A program made the translations under genes and the position numbers. The notes under the pieces are model-generated. The model had not been told where the DNA came from. It did no database searches and worked only from the letters and a program-made list of their open reading frames with translations. From NCBI RefSeq assembly GCF_900115545.1, contig NZ_FOWV01000002.1:372001-436000 (forward strand): a stretch of DNA of 64,000 nucleotides, in the 5' to 3' direction. Source of the stretch: Ralstonia sp. NFACC01. GTDB taxonomy: Bacteria; Pseudomonadota; Gammaproteobacteria; Burkholderiales; Burkholderiaceae. Below, one piece after another: positions 8,426 to 18,228 of the stretch (its first letter is position 1; each line of letters opens with the position of its first letter).

Positions 8426-8881
8426 ATGGTCGACAAGCTGGATCAGTTGTTCGGTTTTCAGGAGCAGGCGCTGCACCTGCGCTCGCAGCGCCACCAGATT
8501 CTGGCCTCGAACATCGCCAACGCCGATACGCCCAACTACAAGGCGCGCGACTTCGATTTTCAGTCGGCGCTGCAGAAGGCGGTCGGCCAGCAAAGCGGTA
8601 ACAGCCTGCCGATGACGGCAACGGCCTCAGGCCATCTGACAGTGGATGGCGCACCGGCCGGCGATGTGTCGCTGATGCAAGCGTCGCTGTCGCAGCAGAC
8701 CAAGGCACTGCAGGGCGAAGTGCAGTACCGCACGTCGCAGCAGCCGTCCATCGATGGCAACACGGTTGACATGGATGGTGAGCGCATGCGCTTTGCCGAT
8801 AACACCGTGCGCTACGAGGCCGATCTGAGCATCGTGACGCAGAAGATCAAGTCGATGCTGGCGGCCATTCAGAACAGCTAG
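8426..8881 (+). CDS. flgB: FlgB, proximal rod protein
   Basis: This 151-residue rod protein carries the axial-protein motif RHQILASNIANADTPNYKAR near its N-terminus and the matching C-terminal heptad region (YEADLSIVTQKIKSMLAAIQ). FlgB forms part of the cell-proximal rod with FlgC, FlgF and FliE. An ATG at 8417 directly abuts AAGGA, leaving no spacer; the ATG at 8426 is 9 bases from AAGGA and is preferred. It is the first gene of the flgBCDEFGHIJ series. Confidence 0.95.
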   Translation: MVDKLDQLFGFQEQALHLRSQRHQILASNIANADTPNYKARDFDFQSALQKAVGQQSGNSLPMTATASGHLTVDGAPAGDVSLMQASLSQQTKALQGEVQYRTSQQPSIDGNTVDMDGERMRFADNTVRYEADLSIVTQKIKSMLAAIQNS

Positions 8882-8895
8882 CGCGCGATGTAGCA

Positions 8896-8952
8896 CCAGC
8901 AGCAAGAGCAGCAAGAGCAGCAAGAGCAGCAAGAGCAGCAAGAGCAGCAGAC
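8896..8952 (+). repeat. 9-bp tandem repeat between flgB and flgC
   Basis: About six consecutive copies of a 9-base unit (AGCAGCAAG in one phase) fill the flgB-flgC gap. The unit count can change by slipped-strand mispairing without altering either protein. Confidence 0.85.
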
Positions 8953-9117
8953 AGGCATTAAGACGACCGCGCTGCAATCACGCGCGGCGAAAGAGGGGCG
9001 GGAACTGTGTGGCGCTCCGGGCCGGGAAAGATCGGTCCGGAGCAAGCCGCCATACAGAACAACCGGATCGGTTCGGCAGCAATGCCGGCAACAGTATTTG
9101 AAGACATCGGAATCAAC

Positions 9118-9525
9118 ATGTCGCTATTCAAGGTGATGGATGTAGCTGGCAGCGCGCTCACCGCGCAGTCCAAGCGCATGAACGTGGTCGCCTCCAACCT
9201 GGCCAACGCCGAAAGCGTGACGGGCCCGGACGGCAAGGCATACCGCGCCAAGCAGGTGGTGTTCTCGCCCGCGCAGGAGTCTGACGACTACGCCACCGGC
9301 GTGTCGGTCGACCGCGTGGTGGAAGACACCGTCACCCCCATGAAGCGCATGCACCAGCCGGGCAACCCGCTGGCCGATGCCGACGGCTACGTGACCATGC
9401 CGAACGTCGATGTGGTGGACGAAATGGTCAACATGATTTCTGCGTCGCGCTCGTACCAGGCCAACGTGGAAGTCGCCAACACCACCAAGACGATGGCCTC
9501 CAAGGCTCTGACCCTGGGCCAGTAA
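9118..9525 (+). CDS. flgC: FlgC, proximal rod protein
   Basis: This protein has 135 residues, the usual FlgC length. The N-terminal axial motif is [20 protein letters not shown] and the C-terminal motif is [20 protein letters not shown], followed by [15 protein letters not shown]. It forms the cell-proximal rod. The start at 9118 matches family N-termini ([14 protein letters not shown]); the frame is open further upstream to 9007 but that part is not FlgC-like. The gap of about 240 bases to flgB, with the 9-bp repeat, is unusually long for this operon. Confidence 0.95.
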   Translation: MSLFKVMDVAGSALTAQSKRMNVVASNLANAESVTGPDGKAYRAKQVVFSPAQESDDYATGVSVDRVVEDTVTPMKRMHQPGNPLADADGYVTMPNVDVVDEMVNMISASRSYQANVEVANTTKTMASKALTLGQ

Positions 9526-9552
9526 GCGGCACCTTCCTAGCGAGACACGAAC

Positions 9553-10209
9553 ATGACCGTCAGCTCAACCACCAACACCACCAGCACCGCGGGTACGACC
9601 TCCGGCAACCAGCTCGCCATCACCAGCGGCAACGACCTGCAAAACACGTTCATGCAACTGCTCGTGGCGCAGTTGAAGAACCAGGATCCGCTCAACCCGA
9701 TGGACAACTCGCAGATGACCTCGCAACTTGCGCAGATCAACACTGTGAACGGCATCCAGCAGTTGAACACCACGATGTCGAGCATGCTCACGCAGAACGC
9801 GACCACGCAGGCGTCGTCGATGATCGGCCGCACCGTGCAGGTGCCGACCAACAACCTGACGCTGGCTTCGGGCGCCGCCAACTTCGGCGTCTCGGTGCCC
9901 ACCGGTGCCGACGATGTCGTCGTCACGATCACGAACGCTGCGGGTTTGGCTGTGCGCACCGTCGACCTCGGCCAGATGGCAGCCGGCAGTGGCAACTACA
10001 CGTGGAACGGCAAAGACGACAAGGGCAACCAGCTCGCCGACGGCGCCTATTCCATCAAGGTGACGGCCACGCAGGGTGGGAAGGTCGTCACGGCAAACGC
10101 GCTCGGCACCGACAAGGTGGCTGGCGTCACCATCAACAACGGCACGATGCAGCTGGCGTTGGCGTCTGGCGGAACCGCCAAGCTGTCCGACGTTGCATCG
10201 ATTCAGTAA
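9553..10209 (+). CDS. flgD: FlgD, hook-cap (hook assembly scaffold)
   Basis: The 218-residue protein has an N-terminal cap-binding motif FMQLLVAQLKNQDPLNPMDN, characteristic of FlgD. A C-terminal FlgD Ig/Tudor-like region follows (TVDLGQMAAGSGNYTWNGKD, GAYSIKVTATQGGK). FlgD caps the growing hook and guides FlgE assembly, then is discarded. It lies 27 bases after flgC and 54 before flgE. Confidence 0.95.
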   Translation: MTVSSTTNTTSTAGTTSGNQLAITSGNDLQNTFMQLLVAQLKNQDPLNPMDNSQMTSQLAQINTVNGIQQLNTTMSSMLTQNATTQASSMIGRTVQVPTNNLTLASGAANFGVSVPTGADDVVVTITNAAGLAVRTVDLGQMAAGSGNYTWNGKDDKGNQLADGAYSIKVTATQGGKVVTANALGTDKVAGVTINNGTMQLALASGGTAKLSDVASIQ

Positions 10210-10263
10210 TTACCGGTCAACTGCGGGCAGACCCCGCGCTTTTATCTTCTACGGGAGAACACT

Positions 10264-11472
10264 ATGGGATTCCAGCAAGGCCTGAGCGGTCTCGACGCCG
10301 CCTCTGCAAACCTCGACGTGATCGGCAGCAACGTGGCAAACGCCAACACTGTCGGCTACAAGAAATCGACCGCCGAGTTTGGCGACGTGTACGCACGCTC
10401 GCTCGTGGGTGCGTCCGATAACCAGATCGGCCAGGGCGTGAGTGTGACCAAGGTGTCGCAGTCGTTCACGCAGGGCAACGTGACCAACACCGGCAACCCG
10501 CTGGATATCGCCATCAACGGCACGGGCTTCTACCGCATGGTCGACCCGTCCAGCGGCCAGGTGTCGTACACGCGTAACGGCCAGTTCCAGACCGACAAGA
10601 ACGGTTTCATCATCTCGGCCACCGGCCAGAACCTGACCGGCTACGGCGTGGATTCCACCGGCAAGGTCAACACCGCCGTGCTGACCAACCTGAAGATTCC
10701 CGTCAACGACCTGGCGCCGCTGGCGACCACCAACACCGCGTTCGGCGTGAACCTGGATGCTGCCGCCACGGTGCCGACCACCACGCCGTTCTCGGCCACC
10801 AACTCGGCCACGTTCAACCACTCCGTTTCGGAACAGGTGTACGACGGCACGGGCACGGCCCACATGCTGACCAACTACTACGTGCGCACCGCCGCAGGCT
10901 GGGATGTGTACTCGCAAGTTGACGGCAACAACCCGACCGGCGGCAACCCGGTGACGTCGCTGACGTTCAACAGCAGCGGCCAGCTGACTTCCACGCCGAG
11001 CAAGATCGCCACGGCCTTCGCCGGCATGAGCATCGCCAGCATGGATTTCACGGGCACCACGCAGTACGGCGGCGGCTATAACGACACCGCCCCGGGCGTG
11101 ACGCAAGACGGTTACGCCACCGGCCGCCTGGCCAGCTATGCGGTCGGTACCGATGGCACCGTCACCGCGCGCTACTCCAACGGCCGCACGTCGACGCTGG
11201 GCCAGGTTGCCATGGCCAACTTCAAGTCGCCCGAAGGTCTGCAGAACATCGGCGGCAACCAATGGGTGGAAACGTCCAACTCGGGCGCCCCCAACCTGGG
11301 CACGCCGGGCATGGGTTCGTTCGGCCTGCTGCAATCGTCGGCGGTGGAGCAATCCAACGTGGACCTGTCTGCCGAGCTGGTCAACATGATCATTGCCCAG
11401 CGCTCGTATCAAGCCAACGCGCAGACCATCAAGACGCAGGACACCATCCTGCAGACCCTGGTGACGATGTAA
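10264..11472 (+). CDS. flgE: FlgE, hook protein
   Basis: This 402-residue protein has the N-terminal axial motif (SANLDVIGSNVANANTVGYK), a long central region with the FlgE D2 pattern, and a C-terminal axial motif (LSAELVNMIIAQRSYQANAQ then TIKTQDTILQTLVTM). The length is typical for the short FlgE class. It polymerises into the universal joint between rod and filament. It is preceded by GGGAGAAC. Confidence 0.96.
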   Translation: MGFQQGLSGLDAASANLDVIGSNVANANTVGYKKSTAEFGDVYARSLVGASDNQIGQGVSVTKVSQSFTQGNVTNTGNPLDIAINGTGFYRMVDPSSGQVSYTRNGQFQTDKNGFIISATGQNLTGYGVDSTGKVNTAVLTNLKIPVNDLAPLATTNTAFGVNLDAAATVPTTTPFSATNSATFNHSVSEQVYDGTGTAHMLTNYYVRTAAGWDVYSQVDGNNPTGGNPVTSLTFNSSGQLTSTPSKIATAFAGMSIASMDFTGTTQYGGGYNDTAPGVTQDGYATGRLASYAVGTDGTVTARYSNGRTSTLGQVAMANFKSPEGLQNIGGNQWVETSNSGAPNLGTPGMGSFGLLQSSAVEQSNVDLSAELVNMIIAQRSYQANAQTIKTQDTILQTLVTM

Positions 11473-11517
11473 TCGTCGTTGCCCGAAGCTGACTGACCGC
11501 ACACCAAGGACACTCGC

Positions 11518-12255
11518 ATGGACCGCTCGATCTACGTGTCGATGACTGGCGTAAAGCACCTGTTCGATCAACAGGCTGCCAGTGCCAACAACCTCGCCAA
11601 CGCCAGCACCACCGGCTTCAAGGCGCAGATCGACGCGTTCCATACGGTGGGTGTGCAAGGCGATGGCTCGCCCACGCGCAGCTACGTGATGGCCTCGGCC
11701 ATCGGTACGGACCTCGCGCCCGGCCCGATCGAGACCACCGGCCGCAGCCTGGATGTGGCCATCGACGGGCAAGGCTTCTTTGCCGTGCAGACGCCCGATG
11801 GCGGCGAGGCTTACACCCGCGCCGGTACGTTCCAGCTCGGTCCTGACGGCACGATCCAGACGCTCTCCGGCCAGCCGGTGCTGGGCGATGGCGGCCCGAT
11901 CACGCTGCCGCCCGACACCACGGTGCAGTTTGCCAAGGACGGCACGGTCAACGCGATCAGCGCCGACAGCCGTACGCCGCCTGTGTCGCTGGGCCGTCTG
12001 AAGCTGGTGAGCATCGACCCGTCGAACATCGACCGCGGCGCCGATGGCCTGTTCCGCCAGCGCGACGGCCAGGATGCCGATGTGGATGAGAAAGTCCGTG
12101 TGACCGGCGGGGCGCTGGAAGGCAGCAACGTCAACCTGACCGATTCGCTGGTCAACATGATCGAAATCTCGCGCCAACTGGAAATGCAGATGAAGTCGCT
12201 GCACACGAGCGACACGAACGCCCAGTCGGCCAATGAACTGCTGCGCCACGCCTGA
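11518..12255 (+). CDS. flgF: FlgF, proximal rod protein
   Basis: The protein has 245 residues. It contains the N-terminal axial motif (ASANNLANASTTGFKAQIDA), the central TGRSLDVAIDGQGFFAVQTP block and the C-terminal GSNVNLTDSLVNMIEISRQL motif. FlgF completes the proximal rod. It lies within the flg operon, 45 bases after flgE and 40 before flgG. Confidence 0.95.
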   Translation: MDRSIYVSMTGVKHLFDQQAASANNLANASTTGFKAQIDAFHTVGVQGDGSPTRSYVMASAIGTDLAPGPIETTGRSLDVAIDGQGFFAVQTPDGGEAYTRAGTFQLGPDGTIQTLSGQPVLGDGGPITLPPDTTVQFAKDGTVNAISADSRTPPVSLGRLKLVSIDPSNIDRGADGLFRQRDGQDADVDEKVRVTGGALEGSNVNLTDSLVNMIEISRQLEMQMKSLHTSDTNAQSANELLRHA

Positions 12256-12295
12256 ACGGCCGGCGCAATGAATTGAATCAACCAAGGACTCGAAC

Positions 12296-13078
12296 ATGAT
12301 TCGCTCCCTGTGGATTTCCAAAACCGGGATGGACGCCCAGCAATCGCAGCTGGATGTCATCTCGAACAACCTGGCGAACGTCAACACGACGGGCTTCAAG
12401 CGCTCGCGCGCCGTGTTCGAAGACTTGCTGTATCAGAACGTGCGCGAGCCGGGTGCGCAGTCGTCGCAACAGACCACGCTGCCTTCGGGCATGCAGATCG
12501 GTACCGGTACGCGCATCGTTGCCACCGAGCGTCTGCACACGCAGGGCAACCTGCAGCAGACCGGCAACTCGACCGACGTGGCCATCAACGGCAACGGCTT
12601 CTTCCAGGTGCAGATGCCCGACGGCACGCTGGCCTACACGCGTGACGGCAGCTTCCAGATCAACGCGCAGGGGCAGCTTGTGACCTCCAGCGGCTACCCG
12701 GTCCAGCCGGCCGTGACGGTGCCGCAGAACGCCACCAGCCTGACCATCGGCAAGGACGGCGTTGTGACGGTCACTACGCCGGGCACGGTCAACAACACGC
12801 AGGTGGGCACGTTCCAGCTGGCCAACTTCATCAACCCGGCCGGCCTGCGCAGCATGGGCGAAAACCTGTACGCCGAAACCGAAGCGTCGGGCACGGCCAA
12901 CCTGGCCAACCCGGGCTCGAACGGCGTGGGCGCGCTCAATCAGAACTACGTTGAAACGTCCAACGTGAACGTGGTGGAAGAAATGGTCAACATGATCCAG
13001 ACGCAGCGTGCGTATGAGATCAACAGCAAGTCGGTCCAGACGTCGGACCAGATGCTGGAGAAGCTGTCTCAGCTTTGA
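12296..13078 (+). CDS. flgG: FlgG, distal rod protein
   Basis: A protein of 260 residues, the invariant FlgG length. It has [20 protein letters not shown] at the N-terminus, [20 protein letters not shown] as the axial motif, and [20 protein letters not shown] near the C-terminus. It forms the distal rod that crosses the P- and L-rings. Confidence 0.97.
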   Translation: MIRSLWISKTGMDAQQSQLDVISNNLANVNTTGFKRSRAVFEDLLYQNVREPGAQSSQQTTLPSGMQIGTGTRIVATERLHTQGNLQQTGNSTDVAINGNGFFQVQMPDGTLAYTRDGSFQINAQGQLVTSSGYPVQPAVTVPQNATSLTIGKDGVVTVTTPGTVNNTQVGTFQLANFINPAGLRSMGENLYAETEASGTANLANPGSNGVGALNQNYVETSNVNVVEEMVNMIQTQRAYEINSKSVQTSDQMLEKLSQL

Positions 13079-13110
13079 GCTGACGGCGCAGTTTTTGAGG
13101 ATGTAGTGCG

Positions 13111-13863
13111 ATGCATACCCCCCCGGTTTACTCGCTCCAGAATGGCAAGCACAGCGGCCGCGCTGTGTCTGCTGTTCGAGTCGTTCGATTGGCCGTGCTT
13201 GGCACGGCCGCCTTGCTCGCTACGGCGTGCGGCATGCTGCCGCCGCCGGCCCCGATCGTGCAGGGTCCGACAACCGCGCGCCCGCCGATGCCGGTGATGG
13301 CACCGCGCCAGAACGGGGCGATCTACCAGGAAGTGGCATCGGGCAGCGGCGGGTTCCGCGGCATGTTTGAAGACCGCCGCGCCCACATGGTGGGCGACAC
13401 GATCACGATCGTGATCACCGAGAACACGGCGGCCAGCAAGCAGACCTCCGGCAGCGTCAACCGCACGGGCAGCATGAGCGCTTCGGTGCCGACGTTTGCC
13501 GGCATGAACCCGGGCGTGCTGTCGCTGCTGGGTGTGTCGGCCAGCGACGCCAACAAGTTCGACAGCAAGGGCGCCAACGGTGCGCAGAACAACTTCACGG
13601 CCACGATTACCGTCACAGTGGTGGAAGTGCTCGGCAACGGCAACCTGGTGGTCAGCGGCGAGAAGCAGATGGCCGTGGGCCAGGGCACCGAGTCGATCAA
13701 GTTCTCCGGCGTGGTCAACCCGACCACCGTCAACAATCAAAACACCGTGTTGTCTACCCAGGTGGCGGACGCACGCATGGAATACCGCGGCACGGGCTAT
13801 GTGGCCGAAGCCCAGCAGATGGGCTGGCTGTCGCGGTTCTTCCTGACCGTGTCACCGTTCTGA
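13111..13863 (+). CDS. flgH: FlgH, L-ring lipoprotein
   Basis: The 250-residue precursor has a long N-terminal extension and then a lipoprotein signal ([20 protein letters not shown]), with lipidation expected at the Cys of LLATAC. The mature part has the FlgH blocks [20 protein letters not shown] and [20 protein letters not shown], and the ending [14 protein letters not shown]. It forms the outer-membrane L-ring. It lies 32 bases after flgG and 10 before flgI. Confidence 0.95.
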   Translation: MHTPPVYSLQNGKHSGRAVSAVRVVRLAVLGTAALLATACGMLPPPAPIVQGPTTARPPMPVMAPRQNGAIYQEVASGSGGFRGMFEDRRAHMVGDTITIVITENTAASKQTSGSVNRTGSMSASVPTFAGMNPGVLSLLGVSASDANKFDSKGANGAQNNFTATITVTVVEVLGNGNLVVSGEKQMAVGQGTESIKFSGVVNPTTVNNQNTVLSTQVADARMEYRGTGYVAEAQQMGWLSRFFLTVSPF

Positions 13864-13873
13864 GGGATCTGCC

Positions 13874-15007
13874 ATGACTTTGCATCGAACGAGGTTGTAT
13901 CGAACCCTTGGCGCGGCCCTGGTGGCACTGAGCGCAATTTCCGCAGTTGTTCCGACAACGGCACACGCTGATCGCATCAAGGATCTGACCACCGTTGCCG
14001 GCGTGCGCGACAACGCGCTGATCGGCTACGGCCTTGTCGTCGGCCTGGACGGCAGCGGCGACCAGACCACGCAAACCCCGTTCACGGTCCAGAGCTTCAA
14101 CAACATGCTCACGCAGTTCGGCATCAATGTGCCGGCCGGCGCGAGCATCCAGCTCAAGAACACCGCCGCCGTGGTGGTGACGGCTACGCTGCCTGCCTTT
14201 GTGCGGCCGGGTCAGACCATCGACGTGACGGTGTCGTCCATCGGTAACGCCAAGAGCCTGCGTGGCGGCACGCTGCTTCTCACGCCGCTCAAGGGCGTGG
14301 ACGGCCAGCTCTACGCATTGGCACAAGGCAACGTGGTGATTGGCGGCGCAGGCGCATCGGCCAATGGCAGCAAGGTGCAGATCAACCAGCTCGGCGCCGG
14401 GCGTATCGCCAATGGCGCCACGGTGGAGCGTGCCGTGCAGGCCACGGTGGGCGAGGCGGGCAGCATCCAGCTCGATACGGGCACGACGGATTTCGGCACC
14501 GTGCAGAATATTGTCACCGCCATCAACAAGCAGTTCGGCACGGACACGGCGCAAGCCGCGGACGGCCGCACGATCAACGTGCGCGCACCGGCCCTGGCGT
14601 CGGACCGCGTCGGTTTTCTGGCCAAGCTGCAGAACATCGACGTGACACCGGCGCTGGCCGCCGCACGTGTGGTGGTCAACGCCCGCACGGGCTCGGTGGT
14701 CATGAACCAGCTCGTCAAGCTCGAGCCCTGCGCGGTGGCGCACGGCAGCCTGTCGGTCACCATCAGCACAGATCCGGTCGTCAGCCAGCCGGCGCCGTTC
14801 TCGCAGGGGCAGACGGTGGCCGCAGCGCGCTCGAACATCGAGGTCAAGCAGCAAGGCGGCAGCCTCATCAACGTGAAGGGCGGCACCAACCTGGCGGACG
14901 TGGTCAAGGCCATCAACGCGATTGGCGCCAACCCGCAAGACCTGATCTCGATCCTGCAGGCGATGAAGGCGGCCAACGCGCTGCGCGCCGATCTGGAAAT
15001 CATCTGA
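13874..15007 (+). CDS. flgI: FlgI, P-ring protein
   Basis: The 377-residue precursor has a Sec signal peptide (about 33 residues ending TTAHA). Conserved FlgI blocks include [40 protein letters not shown] and the C-terminal [20 protein letters not shown]. It assembles into the periplasmic P-ring with help from FlgA. Confidence 0.97.
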   Translation: MTLHRTRLYRTLGAALVALSAISAVVPTTAHADRIKDLTTVAGVRDNALIGYGLVVGLDGSGDQTTQTPFTVQSFNNMLTQFGINVPAGASIQLKNTAAVVVTATLPAFVRPGQTIDVTVSSIGNAKSLRGGTLLLTPLKGVDGQLYALAQGNVVIGGAGASANGSKVQINQLGAGRIANGATVERAVQATVGEAGSIQLDTGTTDFGTVQNIVTAINKQFGTDTAQAADGRTINVRAPALASDRVGFLAKLQNIDVTPALAAARVVVNARTGSVVMNQLVKLEPCAVAHGSLSVTISTDPVVSQPAPFSQGQTVAAARSNIEVKQQGGSLINVKGGTNLADVVKAINAIGANPQDLISILQAMKAANALRADLEII

Positions 15008-15023
15008 CGCTGGGGAGGCCACG

Positions 15024-16109
15024 ATGAACCAAACCGACCTCACCAGCCGGCTGGCGCTCGATTCCCGAGGGTTCGAGTCGCTCAAGCAAACGGCACGTAC
15101 GGACCCGACCGGCGCCGCCAAGACCGTCGCCAAGCAGTTCGATGCGATCTTCGTGAACATGATGCTCAAGCAGATGCGCGATGCATCGCCGCAGAACGGG
15201 CCGCTCGATTCGTCGTCGAGCAAGATGTACACGTCGATGCTTGACCAGCAGCTTTCGCAGACCATGGCCTCGCGCGGCGTGGGCGTGGCAGACCAGCTTC
15301 TGAAACAGATGCTGCGTCAGGCCAACCATGTGAACCCGGATGCGGGTGGCAAGGTGAATACCGCGCTGTCCAACACGACGGCGACCAATACCGCGCTGCC
15401 GGGTGCCGCCGGTGCCACCAACGATGCCGCGAAGGCCATCGCCCGTTCGTCGCTCAACAGCATGGCCGCAGCCGTTGCGCCGGGCACGGAAGACGACGGC
15501 TCGGGCATCAGCACCGTGCCGCGCCCGGGCCTGGAAGAACGCGTGCAGCGTGCGCTGGCCGCCCTGCGCAAGCAGGCGGATGCCCAGGCGCAGGCCCCCA
15601 GCGCGCCGCCAGAAGTCGACCTGTCGACGGTGGCATCGGAGCCGCGCGGCGAGCGCATGAGCAGTTTCTACAACAAGCTGATCGGCCACGCATCGCAGGC
15701 GGCGCAGGAAACCGGCATTCCCGCCAACTTCATGATCGGCCATGCCGCACTGGAGTCCGGCTGGGGCCGCCGCGAGATCAAGGCAAAGGACGGCACGAAC
15801 ACGCACAACCTGTTCGGCATCAAGGCCGGCGGCTCGTGGGCAGGCAAGACCGCCACGGTGACCACCACCGAATACATCGGCGGCGTGGCCCATAAGGTCC
15901 AGGAGAAATTCCGCGCGTACAGCTCATATGCCGAGGCGTTCAAGGACTACGCCAACCTGCTGGCCAACAACCCGCGCTACAGCAACGTCGTGGCAGCGGG
16001 CAACGGCAACGATGCGGCGTCGTTTGCCAAGGGCTTGCAGCGCGCAGGCTACGCCACGGATCCGAACTACGCCCACAAGATCATGGCGGTGCTCAAACAG
16101 ATCGTTTGA
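15024..16109 (+). CDS. flgJ: FlgJ, rod-cap / peptidoglycan hydrolase fusion
   Basis: The 361-residue two-domain protein has an N-terminal rod-binding domain (AKQFDAIFVNMMLKQMRDAS, then MYTSMLDQQLSQTMASRGVG) in residues 1-105. A low-complexity linker follows, then a C-terminal glucosaminidase-type lytic domain from about residue 215 (FMIGHAALESGWGRREIKAK, NTHNLFGIKAGGSWAGKTAT, YSSYAEAFKDYANLLANNPR), with the catalytic Glu in ALESGWG. It scaffolds the rod and opens the peptidoglycan layer. It is the last gene of the flgB-J run. Confidence 0.96.
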   Translation: MNQTDLTSRLALDSRGFESLKQTARTDPTGAAKTVAKQFDAIFVNMMLKQMRDASPQNGPLDSSSSKMYTSMLDQQLSQTMASRGVGVADQLLKQMLRQANHVNPDAGGKVNTALSNTTATNTALPGAAGATNDAAKAIARSSLNSMAAAVAPGTEDDGSGISTVPRPGLEERVQRALAALRKQADAQAQAPSAPPEVDLSTVASEPRGERMSSFYNKLIGHASQAAQETGIPANFMIGHAALESGWGRREIKAKDGTNTHNLFGIKAGGSWAGKTATVTTTEYIGGVAHKVQEKFRAYSSYAEAFKDYANLLANNPRYSNVVAAGNGNDAASFAKGLQRAGYATDPNYAHKIMAVLKQIV

Positions 16110-16146
16110 GTGATTTAAGAAGCATATTTTGGCGACGACGGCCGGC

Positions 16147-16173
16147 TCAAGTTTGCGCTTGTCCGGCCGATGT
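16147..16173 (+). promoter_or_regulatory. Sigma-28 (FliA) promoter of flgKL
   Basis: TCAAGTTT (16147-16154), 11 bases, then GCCGATGT (16166-16173), against TAAAGTTT-N11-GCCGATAA. It lies about 50 bases ahead of flgK, consistent with class III expression of the hook-filament junction genes. Confidence 0.75.
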
Positions 16174-16224
16174 TGTTTCTAGAGCTTATTCCGGCGGCTT
16201 CGTGCTGCCCGCACCGAGACAACT

Positions 16225-18162
16225 ATGAGCAGCTCCCTTCTGAATATTGGCGCGTCCGGCCTGCGGGTTGCCGATATCAACCTGCAAGTGACCGGCAACA
16301 ACATTGCCAACGCCAGCACGCCCGGCTATTCGCGCCAGGAAGCCGTGCAGACGGAAAACATTCCGCTGTATGCCGGCGTGGGCTATCTCGGCCAGGGCGC
16401 CAATGTCACGACCGTCAAGCGCATCTACGACCAGTTCCTGACTGCACAGGTGCAAAGCGGCCAGGCCTCGACCAGCGCGGCCGACCAGCTCAATAGCCTG
16501 GTGTCGGGCTTGAGCCAGTACATGTCGGACAGCAACAGCGGCCTGACTTCGTCGCTCACCAGTTTCTTCAACGCCGCCGATGGCCTGGCCTCCAAGCCGT
16601 CGGACACCACCGCGCGCCAGGTTTTCCTGAACGCCGCCGCTGGCCTGCAAAGCCGCTTCAATTCGATTGCCGGCCAGTTGAGTTCGCTCAACAGCCAGGT
16701 CAACACGCAGGTGCAGACGCAGATCAGCGCGGTCAACGGCACGGCGCAGCAGATCGCTTCGCTGAACGACCAGATTTCCAAGGCGGAAGCGTCGACCGGC
16801 CAGCCGGCCAACGACCTGCGTGACCAGCGCGACCAGCTTGTCCAGACGCTCAATCAGTCGATCAAGGCGAGCGTGGTGCAGACCGGCGACGGCCAGTTCA
16901 ACATCTACGTGGGCAACGGCCAGGCGCTGGTGCAGGGCAACAAGAGCTACCAGTTGACGGCGGTGCCATCGCAGTACGACCCGACGCAACTGTCGGTCGG
17001 CTACAAGAGCCCGGGCGGTACGGTCAACATCGACGACAGCCAGCTCGGCGGCGGTGCGCTCGGCGGCCTGATGGACTTCCGCAACAACACGCTTATTCCG
17101 GCGCAGAACAGCCTGGGCCGCCTGGCCACGGCCGTGGCGGCCGACGTGAACGCGCAGAACAAGCTTGGCATGGACGCCAACGGCAAGATGGGCACGGACC
17201 TCTTCTCCGTGGCCAACCCGAGCGTTGCGCCCAGCACGAGCAACACCGGCAGCGGCACGCTGACTGCCAGCATCACCAACGCCAATGCGGGGCAGGGCTA
17301 CGACTACCAAGTCAAATACCAGGGCGGCGCCTACACCGTTTCGCACTATCCGGACGGCTCCGCCTCCGTAACGGTGTCGAGCTGGCCGACCACGATTGAC
17401 GGCGTCACGCTCAACCTGTCGGGCACGATGAACAGCGGCGATTCCTTCCTGGTGCGCCCGACCGCCAACGCGGCGGCCACCATGCAGACGCTCACGACCG
17501 ATTACCACAACGTGGCCGCGGCCTCGCCCGTGGTGCTCAACCAGGGCAGCAACAACACGGGCAGCGCCACGGTGTCGTCGCTGGGGGTGGACAGCACGTA
17601 TGCCGGTTCGCCGCTCGCCTCGCCGGTCAACCTGACGTATAGCTCGGCCGTGGGTGGTTCGCTGTCGGGGTTCCCGGGCAGTGTGACGGTCACGGTGGGC
17701 GGCACGTCCACCACGTACACGGGCGGCACGGCGCCGTACACGCAGGGCGCGACGTACGCGTTCAACGGCGTGCAGATGACGCTTTCGGGCTTGCCCGGCA
17801 ACGGCGACACGTTCGCCATTTCAGCCAACACCGCCAACAGCACGGACAACCGCAACGCCAGCGCGCTGGCCAAGCTGCGCAACAGCAATCTGCTGGACGG
17901 CGGCACGACCTCGATCGGCTCGGCATGGAACAACCTCGTCACCCAAGTGGGTGTGCAGGCCAACCGCGCCAGCACCAACCTGACCTCGCAGAAGGCGCTG
18001 CTGGCCAGCTCTACGCAACAGCAGCAGTCGGTGTCGGGGGTGAACCTCGATGACGAGGCGATGAACCTGATGAAGTACCAGCAGGCGTACCAGGCCTCGG
18101 CCAAGGTGATGCAGACGGCCAATTCGCTGTTCGACAGCTTGCTGTCGATTGCCGGCGGCTGA
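16225..18162 (+). CDS. flgK: FlgK, hook-filament junction protein 1
   Basis: This protein has 645 residues. The N-terminus carries LQVTGNNIANASTPGYSRQE, the FlgK form of the axial motif, and the DQRDQLVQTLNQSIKASVVQ block. The C-terminus has VSGVNLDDEAMNLMKYQQAY and QASAKVMQTANSLFDSLLSI. It joins hook to filament with FlgL and is exported with FlgN. It is served by the sigma-28 promoter at 16147. Confidence 0.96.
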   Translation: MSSSLLNIGASGLRVADINLQVTGNNIANASTPGYSRQEAVQTENIPLYAGVGYLGQGANVTTVKRIYDQFLTAQVQSGQASTSAADQLNSLVSGLSQYMSDSNSGLTSSLTSFFNAADGLASKPSDTTARQVFLNAAAGLQSRFNSIAGQLSSLNSQVNTQVQTQISAVNGTAQQIASLNDQISKAEASTGQPANDLRDQRDQLVQTLNQSIKASVVQTGDGQFNIYVGNGQALVQGNKSYQLTAVPSQYDPTQLSVGYKSPGGTVNIDDSQLGGGALGGLMDFRNNTLIPAQNSLGRLATAVAADVNAQNKLGMDANGKMGTDLFSVANPSVAPSTSNTGSGTLTASITNANAGQGYDYQVKYQGGAYTVSHYPDGSASVTVSSWPTTIDGVTLNLSGTMNSGDSFLVRPTANAAATMQTLTTDYHNVAAASPVVLNQGSNNTGSATVSSLGVDSTYAGSPLASPVNLTYSSAVGGSLSGFPGSVTVTVGGTSTTYTGGTAPYTQGATYAFNGVQMTLSGLPGNGDTFAISANTANSTDNRNASALAKLRNSNLLDGGTTSIGSAWNNLVTQVGVQANRASTNLTSQKALLASSTQQQQSVSGVNLDDEAMNLMKYQQAYQASAKVMQTANSLFDSLLSIAGG

Positions 18163-18228
18163 TCGGGCGGCTGAAGAAATCGCCCCGCCTGCCGATAACG
18201 TCCTAAAGCCCTACCGTCCGGACCGATC

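Noticed and set aside
8896-8952. Possible CRISPR array
   Set aside because: The repeat is 9 bases with no spacers and no cas genes nearby.
10249-12399. A 716-codon open frame antisense to flgE and flgF
   Set aside because: It lies opposite strongly conserved flagellar genes and has Ala/Arg/His-rich composition typical of antisense frames in GC-rich DNA. No family motifs or ribosome site were seen.
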